In this document: positions 1 through 5,047 of the stretch, one piece after another | How the letters are laid out: every line of letters begins with the position of its first letter | How positions within the stretch are numbered: position 1 is the first letter of the stretch | NCBI GenBank assembly: GCA_937871985.1 | Contig: CALMPB010000065.1 | Coordinates: 1 to 5,047, forward strand | DNA length: 5,047 bases | Direction: 5' to 3' | DNA from: an uncultured Burkholderiaceae bacterium | Lineage (GTDB): Bacteria; Pseudomonadota; Gammaproteobacteria; Burkholderiales; Burkholderiaceae | Notes under the pieces: generated by a model | The model's input: only the letters and a program-made list of their open reading frames with translations | Told to the model about the DNA's origin: nothing | The model's database searches: none | Program-made: the position numbers and the translations under genes

Positions 1-1324
1 CGAGGGCGAGCGCCAGGGCCTCCAGTTGTACCGACGAGTTATCAAAGGCTGCTCGATACCAGCTGCCTCGGGTTCCTAGCTTGTGTTCAGCCCAAGTCTG
101 CGCGCCCGCAGTCATCACGATTGCGCTTTCTTCGACTCGCCAAGCCACGTCATCCGGCGTGAGCGTACTCCAGGGGCCAGAGCCATCGATGCAAGCGTGC
201 TGCCAGGTCTTCAAGGCCAACAACCTTCTGCACTCCGGCGTTCCACGAAACTGCGTGGGCAAGGATCTATAGCCCTGCAGATAACCGGCGAGTGTCATGC
301 CAGTCCACCAGACCACGGGCGGGATTGCGGGCCACTCCTCACGCCAGCCCAAAAACTTCTCGGGCGATGGCCGAAGTAGTAGTAGTTGAAGAGTTAGGGC
401 AAGCAAGTCGTCGTGAGCCCCAAGGTCTTGAACCGTCCCTCTATCATCAAGGAGCGATCTCGCGCCCTCTGAGAGTCTCGCCACTCGATGCGCATCCTCG
501 CCGAGACCTCGCGCACGCTCGCAGATGTCATCCAGGATGGTTGTCGCTTTCCATTCGTTCAACCGTCCTGGCTTTGAGAACTGCGCGACCATAGCCCGCC
601 AGAGGCCGGGAAGGTTCTCCTGCTCCGCACTGCTAGACCAGAGCGCGGCCCGCCACCAGGGAGCGTGCAGGCTCTCGACGGACCCAGGGCTCGAAACACC
701 GGCGCGGAGCAGGTCGCAGAATAATTCAATCCATGGATCAATTGCCGGAACGGCGAACGCTGCCATCGCCGCAGCACCCCTCAATGCATTCCAGTCGCGA
801 GGCGGCTGCCAACGACTGTTCCCTGGAGGTGCTTCTTCCGGTGGTGCGATTTGCGAGAGCGCGCCCACTTTAAAAGGTTGAGAGGGGATCTCCATGTCCG
901 CGAAATTGCGAGCCAGTGCCAAGAGCTTTGTCCTAGTGGCCTCCAGACTCACGCAAAAATGGTCGATCGCAAACGTCGGCAGAGGGCCGCTCCACGACAC
1001 AACGGTATCGCTGGCTCTCAAGCCGCACAACGTGGTCTCCGCCCAAGCGTTATCCCTCCACACCATGACAGTGGCGTCCGGAAGGAACCGGGCGTCAAAC
1101 CAGATGCCGACAGCTGACGAGTTGTTGGGGGCGGCTCCACAAGCCTGCTGAGTGCCGAGCAGCAAGTACCCCGTCGGCGAGGTCATCCATTCGCTGCTGA
1201 GGAAGTGCAAAAAAGCGGTCTGGTCGAGGATAAGGCCAAGCAGCCTCACCTCACTAGCACCTTGCTGTTCAGGTGAGTGCGCGGATGCAAGTAGCTCCAG
1301 CTGGTCGCCGGACATCGCGGTCAT
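1..1324 (-). CDS. Large Trp-rich protein of unknown function, third gene of the operon (C-terminus beyond the left edge)
   Basis: I do not recognise the family. Reading the minus strand from the ATG at 1324-1322 gives 441 codons without a stop up to the window edge, so the gene is real but incomplete at its 3' end. The start overlaps the TGA of the upstream UvrD-like gene as ATGA (1324-1321). No strong Shine-Dalgarno is visible, which suits translational coupling; a second ATG at codon 4 is an alternative start. The product begins MTAMSGDQLELL. Residues 1-155 look like a mixed alpha/beta domain. A Pro/Glu-rich linker (about 160-176, APPEEAPP then QPPRDW) leads into a mostly helical second part. 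Trp is strikingly frequent (22 in 441). A distinctive stretch at about 338-361 contains VVWWTG and GYLQGYRSLPTQFRG. There is no signal peptide, no convincing membrane segment, and no nuclease or NTPase motif that I can see. Position in the operon suggests it partners the ATPase and methyltransferase-like protein. Confidence 0.85.
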   Translation of the reverse strand, partial: MTAMSGDQLELLASAHSPEQQGASEVRLLGLILDQTAFLHFLSSEWMTSPTGYLLLGTQQACGAAPNNSSAVGIWFDARFLPDATVMVWRDNAWAETTLCGLRASDTVVSWSGPLPTFAIDHFCVSLEATRTKLLALARNFADMEIPSQPFKVGALSQIAPPEEAPPGNSRWQPPRDWNALRGAAAMAAFAVPAIDPWIELFCDLLRAGVSSPGSVESLHAPWWRAALWSSSAEQENLPGLWRAMVAQFSKPGRLNEWKATTILDDICERARGLGEDAHRVARLSEGARSLLDDRGTVQDLGAHDDLLALTLQLLLLRPSPEKFLGWREEWPAIPPVVWWTGMTLAGYLQGYRSLPTQFRGTPECRRLLALKTWQHACIDGSGPWSTLTPDDVAWRVEESAIVMTAGAQTWAEHKLGTRGSWYRAAFDNSSVQLEALALAL

Positions 1325-2427
1325 CGGTCTAGGATGGGGGGAGGTGGGAGATGGGCCAATTGTGCCGCCGTCAACGAGTCCGGCCCATTGACTAAAAGCA
1401 GGGTGTCCCTAGCTCGGGCACAGAGCATGTACAGGCGCCGCTGCTGAACCGCATACGCTATTGGCAGCGAGCGGCTCAGGTCTTGGAGGTAGACGGTATC
1501 GAACTCAAGCCCAATAGCCGATTCGCCAGAGAGGATGGTGACTCCAGCATCGCGCAGGCGAATGGCGTCCTCCGCCTGGGGCCCAGCATTGTTGGCGTAC
1601 ATATCCACGCGGGCGGCAGACAGCCTGCTTTTTAGCAGTGCGTATAGGTTGTTGATGTCTTCCACGTGATAAACGATTACTCCGATAGAGCCACCGCGGT
1701 TTCCGAATCTGACGGCAACTTGCTGAGCCAGTTCTTCCCAGCTGGTCACTGCTACCATCCTGGGTGGTTCATTGGACCGCCCGCGCTGCGCCGGTGCTGG
1801 CGGGATATTGCGGTTTTGATGGAAGTGCTCGACCAGCTCAGCGATTTCCATCGTATTGCGGTGATTGACCGTCAGGAGGTGCATTTCGCTGAAACCCGCG
1901 TTCTGCAAATCCGCGACATGACAACCGCCTACCTCCGTTGACTGGTTCTCGTCCGCGAACACCGAGACGGACGAAGCGCCGAAGCGACGGGCCCAGACGA
2001 AGAACTGTTGTGGCAGATTCTGTCCTTCGTCGATGATGAGGTGATCGATCAACGGAGCAGCATTGGTTCCCTCGTAGTCGCGAAGAACTTGAGGCCAGTT
2101 GAAGTCATAGGGAGCCCATTGGGGAATGGGCCGTCCGTGGGCCTCCAAATAGTGGTTCCAGACGAGCGTGTGCATCGTCGTACTAGTGACGGGCGCATTC
2201 CCGTGATCCTGGGAAATCTGCGCCGCCAAGGCGGCCAGCAGCCTGTTCTTAGTGACCACGGTTACTCTACGCCGGTAGTCAGGCCCGGCAAGTATGTTCG
2301 CTTTCCAGAGGGCCACGGAAGTCTTACCAGACCCCGGCGGCCCAACTACCAGAATCGATTGGTCGGGATCCGATATGAACACGTTGCGCTGCTCATCGAG
2401 CAGCTCGCTGAAGCTCGGCAATTTCAT
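1321..2427 (-). CDS. Compact SF1 UvrD/Rep-like helicase-type ATPase
   Basis: The 368-residue product has the SF1 helicase motif set in order: a Q-motif-like LDEQRN (10-15), Walker A GPPGSGKT (29-36), motif Ia VTVVTKN (55-61), Walker B LIIDEGQNLP (130-139), motif III VFADENQS (156-163), motif IV LTVNHRN (185-191), motif V-like TILSGESAIGLEFD (297-310) and motif VI RRLYMLCARAR (330-340). ATP binding and hydrolysis are therefore well supported; DNA unwinding is not. It is about half the length of UvrD or Rep, with little room for the large 1B and 2B insertions. Motif V lacks the usual His and Lys of the HSAKGLEFD form (Glu and Ile here). It may be a nucleic-acid-sensing or remodelling ATPase rather than a processive helicase. 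The ATG overlaps the methyltransferase stop (ATGA), and GAGG lies 7 nt upstream. Its own stop overlaps the next start. The C-terminus is a short Pro-rich tail (PPPPILDR). Confidence 0.92.
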   Translation of the reverse strand: MKLPSFSELLDEQRNVFISDPDQSILVVGPPGSGKTSVALWKANILAGPDYRRRVTVVTKNRLLAALAAQISQDHGNAPVTSTTMHTLVWNHYLEAHGRPIPQWAPYDFNWPQVLRDYEGTNAAPLIDHLIIDEGQNLPQQFFVWARRFGASSVSVFADENQSTEVGGCHVADLQNAGFSEMHLLTVNHRNTMEIAELVEHFHQNRNIPPAPAQRGRSNEPPRMVAVTSWEELAQQVAVRFGNRGGSIGVIVYHVEDINNLYALLKSRLSAARVDMYANNAGPQAEDAIRLRDAGVTILSGESAIGLEFDTVYLQDLSRSLPIAYAVQQRRLYMLCARARDTLLLVNGPDSLTAAQLAHLPPPPILDR

Positions 2428-3257
2428 CGGCGAACCTCGCTTAACAGCATCGGCAACGGTGCCCGGGTAAACAGGGCGTAGTGGATTCTGCGGGGTCTCT
2501 CGCCGTCTGTCAGCAATTCGGTGTCAACTACCTCGCACTTGAAGCCGGCATCCACCATACGACTCTGGAACGCTGGAAATGCCGCACGCCTCTCAGCTTG
2601 CGCCGAGTTGGTGTACAGCACGGCAACCGGGCCCTGGCCGATTCGGCTGCACGCTTCAACGATTTGACGGACGAGCAGCTCGACATCGAGCGAGGCACTG
2701 GCCAACAGGTAGGACAAGACCACTACTGTCCAACCCAGTCTGGGCGGTCCGAAATCGATGCTATCGATTGAGCCAACGAATTGCACCAACGTTTGAGGGC
2801 TCAGCCCACCTGCTTCGCGCGCAGCGTTCGCGAGCTCAAGCCCGAGGGCGCACATTTCCTGCGACGTATCGACACCCACGTATCGGAAGGCAACCTCGTT
2901 ACCAGCCACGATGGCGAGGGACAAGCCCGCAGTGAAGGGTCCGCAGCCAATGTCGAGTATCGTTGCATTGTTAAGGCGCTGCGGGTGGTCTGCCAGTATT
3001 TGGAATGCGTGAATCAGCTCGGGGACGTGACCCTTTTGATTGAAGAGGGCGTAGAGCATGACCCGATCTCTTGGGGACAAATCTTCGATTGGCTCATCGA
3101 AGTTCGCCTGCCCGCCGCCGATCGCGCGTTCGAAGATCCAGCGGCTCGACTTGCCCAGCCTCATGCCGTTCTCACGCGTCTCCCTTGGGTCGTTGTTGAG
3201 CGGATCGACGATGCACGCGCGGCGCACATGCTCGTACCACGAACTGACTGTGATCAA
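2424..3257 (-). CDS. Class I SAM-dependent methyltransferase-like protein, first gene of the operon
   Basis: The 277-residue product carries a Rossmann-type methyltransferase core. The glycine-rich SAM-binding motif I is ILDIGCGPFTAG (100-111), and the acidic residue that ends strand 2 is Asp130 in YVGVD. A motif IV-like strand reads VVVLSYLLAS (178-187). DNA methyltransferase signatures (N/D-PPY or PC) are absent, so RNA, protein or a small molecule is a likelier substrate; the SYLLA stretch loosely recalls Rsm22-type enzymes. About 95 residues precede the fold and are mostly helical. The start is a TTG at 3257-3255. It is supported by a purine-rich Shine-Dalgarno just upstream and by an in-frame TAG at 3269-3267 that rules out a longer protein; the first in-frame ATG would only be at codon 32. 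It leads the operon, and its TGA overlaps the ATPase start. Substrate and activity are unknown. Confidence 0.88.
   Translation of the reverse strand: MITVSSWYEHVRRACIVDPLNNDPRETRENGMRLGKSSRWIFERAIGGGQANFDEPIEDLSPRDRVMLYALFNQKGHVPELIHAFQILADHPQRLNNATILDIGCGPFTAGLSLAIVAGNEVAFRYVGVDTSQEMCALGLELANAAREAGGLSPQTLVQFVGSIDSIDFGPPRLGWTVVVLSYLLASASLDVELLVRQIVEACSRIGQGPVAVLYTNSAQAERRAAFPAFQSRMVDAGFKCEVVDTELLTDGERPRRIHYALFTRAPLPMLLSEVRR
2435..2438 (-). promoter_or_regulatory. Shine-Dalgarno of the UvrD-like ATPase gene
   Basis: The minus strand reads GCGAGG with GAGG ending 7 nt before the ATG at 2427. It lies inside the 3' end of the methyltransferase gene and supports this start together with the ATGA overlap, so the ATPase can be re-initiated efficiently. 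Confidence 0.6.
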
Positions 3258-3261
3258 GTTG

Positions 3262-3280
3262 TCCCCCTACCTTCACCTTT
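3262..3280 (-). promoter_or_regulatory. Purine-rich ribosome binding site deciding the TTG start of the methyltransferase gene
   Basis: The minus strand reads AAAGGTGAAGGTAGGGGGA and ends 4 nt before the TTG at 3257. AAGG and AGGGGG elements are both present at or near workable spacing. Because a stop codon (TAG, 3269-3267) lies within this stretch in the same frame, the TTG is the first possible start. Confidence 0.55.
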
Positions 3281-3285
3281 CAGCG

Positions 3286-3320
3286 AATATAGCGCTGATT
3301 GCGGCTCGTGCGGGCGTCAA
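3286..3320 (-). promoter_or_regulatory. Possible promoter of the three-gene operon (weak)
   Basis: On the minus strand TATATT (3291-3286) is a good sigma70-type -10 hexamer about 30 bp before the methyltransferase start. The only good -35 match, TTGACG (3320-3315), is 23 bp away, too far for a standard promoter; the hexamer at 17 bp (CCCGCA) is poor. If used, it may be activator-dependent. The call rests on two hexamers and position only. Confidence 0.25.
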
Positions 3321-3378
3321 GCGACTCGCGAGGCAGACACTCGAGTTCTGTCGGCGGGAGGAGGGACGTTGGTCAGGT

Positions 3379-3399
3379 CGTCGGCCTGTTTGGCCGACG
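3379..3399. repeat. Perfect 8-bp GC-rich inverted repeat (hairpin)
   Basis: CGTCGGCC and GGCCGACG flank a 5-nt loop TGTTT, giving a strong hairpin on either strand. No T-run follows on either side, so it is not a typical intrinsic terminator. It lies about 120 bp upstream of the methyltransferase start, where it could be an operator, an mRNA leader structure or a Rho-assisted end for Argonaute transcripts. Confidence 0.5.
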
Positions 3400-3551
3400 C
3401 GGACAGCAGTGGCTGCCACCAGCCAGACTGGACAACCGTGTGCACTCGGCACGGGCAATTGCACATTCTGAACGCTAAGTGAGCGAGCACATGGTTCATG
3501 CCACGAATCGTGATTTAGCAACTGCCCGCAAGTGATGACAATCGCTGCTAA

Positions 3552-3577
3552 GCCAAACTCCGAATTTTGTGTTTGGC
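3552..3577. repeat. 7-bp inverted repeat with 12-nt loop
   Basis: GCCAAAC and GTTTGGC flank the AT-richer loop TCCGAATTTTGT. It lies about 200 bp past the Argonaute stop and has no adjoining T-run. It could be an operator-like site or a chance repeat. Confidence 0.25.
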
Positions 3578-3783
3578 CCGATACCGTTTTGAGACATTCG
3601 GAACTGGCGCCCTAATTTTCGCAGCCTTCCCAATGGCTATCCGCGGCGCAAGACCTCGAGCGACCGCTTCGCCGTCGAAATGCATCGCTGCGACTCACGC
3701 CTTCCGTAAGAACGGACTTTCGAGCTTTGCGAAACAGTCAACGAGGTTAGAGCCAGTTGAGAGGCCTTCGATGCATCCCACTG

Positions 3784-4993
3784 CTACATGTAGAACCGGT
3801 ATGACGGATTAGGGGACGGATCATCGCCTAACTCTGTCATAACCATCCCGACTCGGCGTGCAAACGAGATTGTCACGGGATAGCGGGCCAATCCATCTGA
3901 ACTGTTCCAGTTCATTTTGGTCAGCGTCAGGATCTCTTCGGCGCGCGCCTTTAGGTCGGTCTTGCCATGACTTCCGAACAGAAGCGGCGCTGGAATATGC
4001 GGACCAGGATACTCCTTCCACCAAGGCACATAGCCAGTGGTGAACAAGTAGTTCTCCCGGCCGTCAACGTCCACCCAGGTACCACGCCAGACCTCCTGCG
4101 TCCCCTTCTTCACGAGACGGAAGCCTGTCTGCCCGAGCCAGACTAGATCGATCGCAGCTACCTTACTCAGGCCGGCATTGAATCCCTCAGCTTCTTCCGT
4201 GTGGTAGCGCGAGGTCTTGTGGATCACCACTCGGTCAGGCACCGTTCCGGCGTTCTTGACGTAGGCGTCGATAACTCGCTCAATTAAATCGGCGGCTTGA
4301 GCCTTCTTCAAGTACGGCTGCTTGTACTCCACCTGATCTTTGGGAATCGTCGCACCACGCAACACAAACGGCTGCACGGTGCTGGAGAAGGCCTGTGCGA
4401 CGCTTGCGTACATGACGTCGCCTGATTTGCGCTTGAGGTGGTGGAATGAAACGCCTACGAAACAGTAGTTGGATGGAAGATCCTTCGGACGCCAGGGGAT
4501 AGAGCCAGCTTTGTAAAACAGCGAAGTTCCTAGGTTCCATGCCCGTGTCGCACCACTCTGACTGGCCTTGTCTTCGCGATAGGTGTGCTCTCGAATCACC
4601 TGTAGAGGCACCGCGTTCGGCCGCTGCATCATGCGAGCTTTCAACGCTCGATAGAAATTCCGAAACAACAGCTCTTCAGCCTGCGGCTTCAGCTCAGCGA
4701 TACGCTTGATCTCTTCCGGATCCGGAGCGAACAGCTCGGTCTGCTTGTCGTCCTCACGCTGCAAGTACTCCAGCGCCTGCCGCTCCTCGGGACTCAGCTT
4801 CGAGTTGGCGACTCTCAGGTCCGCCTCCGTCTCTCGGAAGGCGACCACGACGACCTTCGGACGAACGTCGTTGAACATGGATTCAATCTTCCCCGCATAC
4901 AGGTCGAGCAACCCCTCGAATTTCTCTGCCGGGTTCTTGCTCTGCTGCAGCGCGAACTCTTTCTGGTCGATCGTCCTTATGAACTGGTCAGGA
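3784..4993 (-). pseudogene. Short prokaryotic Argonaute (MID-PIWI), N-terminus removed by an IS insertion, PIWI catalytically inactive
   Basis: About 402 codons of native sequence remain, from PDQFIRTIDQKEF to the C-terminal YRFYM. Short pAgos are typically about 450-510 residues, so roughly the first 100 are missing, including the conserved N-terminal GLxxFGP-type region. Numbering from the TTG at 5010, the MID domain keeps likely 5'-phosphate pocket residues: Tyr120 and Lys124 in NFYRALKAR, Gln137 in PLQVIREHTY and Lys167 in LFYKAGSIPWR. PIWI landmarks follow: CFVGVSF (183-189), VVIHKTSRY (261-269), LTKMNWNSSDG and YPVTISFARRVG. The first and third acidic positions of the catalytic tetrad are Ser188 and Lys265/Thr266, so slicing is not expected. 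Such proteins normally use guides to recognise invader nucleic acid and activate an APAZ-linked effector; no partner is visible here. The frame is otherwise intact, and stays open through the IS end to the window edge, so a fused or internally started fragment could still be made. Confidence 0.85.
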
Positions 4994-5047
4994 TGTTGAT
5001 TTCCACGCAAAGCTGACCCGGGATTTCCATCGAATCTTGACCCACCC
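4994..5047. mobile_element. Terminal end of an IS21-family insertion sequence (rest beyond the right edge)
   Basis: The sequence starts TGTTGATTTCCACGCAAAGC, an end type known from IS21-family elements, which begin with TG and carry multiple terminal repeats bound by the IstA transposase. Two such repeats are present. The Argonaute homology stops exactly at 4993/4994, as expected for an insertion junction. The transposase (istA) and helper ATPase (istB) genes lie outside the window. The target-site duplication would include bases ending at 4993 (GGTCAGGA on the plus strand), but the second copy cannot be seen. The family assignment is from memory of these ends. Confidence 0.75.
4998..5043. 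repeat. Two imperfect direct repeats with a 24-bp period in the IS end
   Basis: GATTTCCA at 4998-5005 recurs at 5022-5029, and TGACCC at 5014-5019 recurs at 5038-5043, both exactly 24 bp apart. Over the 23-bp unit 16 positions match. The conserved outer blocks around a variable centre are what is expected of transposase binding sites in IS21-type ends. Confidence 0.8.

Larger units (their letters stand above)
3258..3783. other. Intergenic region between the Argonaute remnant and the three-gene operon
   Basis: About 526 bp without a convincing gene. Short open frames exist on both strands, but their products are low-complexity, Arg/Ser/Ala-rich and lack domains or good ribosome binding sites. 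The gap holds the leader of the operon, a weak promoter candidate and two hairpins. No U-rich intrinsic terminator is visible downstream of the Argonaute stop. I see no tRNA, attachment site, CRISPR repeat or APAZ-like coding remnant. The size of the gap suggests the Argonaute and the operon are separate transcription units. Confidence 0.6.

Noticed and set aside
83..1151. Several overlapping plus-strand open frames of 60-120 codons in the left third
   Set aside because: They lie opposite the single long minus-strand frame that is open for 441 codons and coupled to the upstream gene. Their products are Arg/Ser/Ala-rich and domain-free, as expected of antisense shadows in GC-rich DNA.
2781..3482. 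A 233-codon plus-strand open frame
   Set aside because: Most of it is antisense to the methyltransferase-like gene, whose SAM-binding motifs are clear. The plus-strand product has no recognisable domain and extends into non-coding sequence.
3273..3521. 82-codon minus-strand frame upstream of the methyltransferase gene
   Set aside because: Arg/Ser/Pro-rich low-complexity product with no domain, overlapping a competing 60-codon frame; I see no support for a gene.
3703..3716. Short hairpin TCCGT-AAGA-ACGGA considered as a terminator
   Set aside because: Only 5 bp of stem, and the brief T-run is on the plus-strand side, the wrong direction for the Argonaute transcript.
3784..3793. Perfect 10-bp palindrome CTACATGTAG at the Argonaute stop
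   Set aside because: It encodes the conserved Tyr-Met-stop end of the protein, so coding constraint plus chance explains it.
3567..3812. 81-codon plus-strand frame overlapping the Argonaute 3' end
   Set aside because: It runs into the conserved C-terminus of the Argonaute on the other strand, and its product shows no domain or membrane segment.
5002..5010. TTG at 5010 as the true start of the Argonaute gene
   Set aside because: It lies inside the IS end, and the first residues are IS-derived. Short pAgos have about 100 more conserved residues before this point.

Overview
The window is moderately GC-rich DNA, and every supportable gene lies on the minus strand. The organism is probably a proteobacterium. 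The right-hand end looks like an IS21-family terminus of the kind common in beta- and gammaproteobacteria, but nothing here fixes the taxon. There are no housekeeping genes, and the mix of genes looks like an accessory or defence-type region.

Reading in the direction of transcription (right to left): positions 4994-5047 are the outermost end of an IS21-family insertion sequence with two 24-nt-period terminal repeats. It interrupts a short prokaryotic Argonaute (pAgo) gene (3784-4993) and removes the first quarter or so of its product. What remains is most of the MID domain and a complete but catalytically dead PIWI domain ending in the characteristic YRFYM. A non-coding gap of about 526 bp (3258-3783) follows, with two hairpins and a possible promoter.

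Then comes a tightly packed operon of three genes: a class I SAM-dependent methyltransferase-like protein (2424-3257, TTG start), a compact SF1 UvrD/Rep-like ATPase (1321-2427), and a large Trp-rich protein of unknown function (1324 down to the left edge, incomplete). Both gene junctions are 4-bp ATGA overlaps, so the three products are probably translationally coupled and work together. The third gene is easy to miss because its frame is open without a stop for 441 codons and runs off the window.

The candidate undescribed system is the methyltransferase / UvrD-like ATPase / unknown-protein operon next to an IS-inactivated short pAgo. A defence role is an inference from the company it keeps, not something the sequence proves. 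The window stops inside a repeated IS end, which would also fit an assembly break at a multi-copy element.
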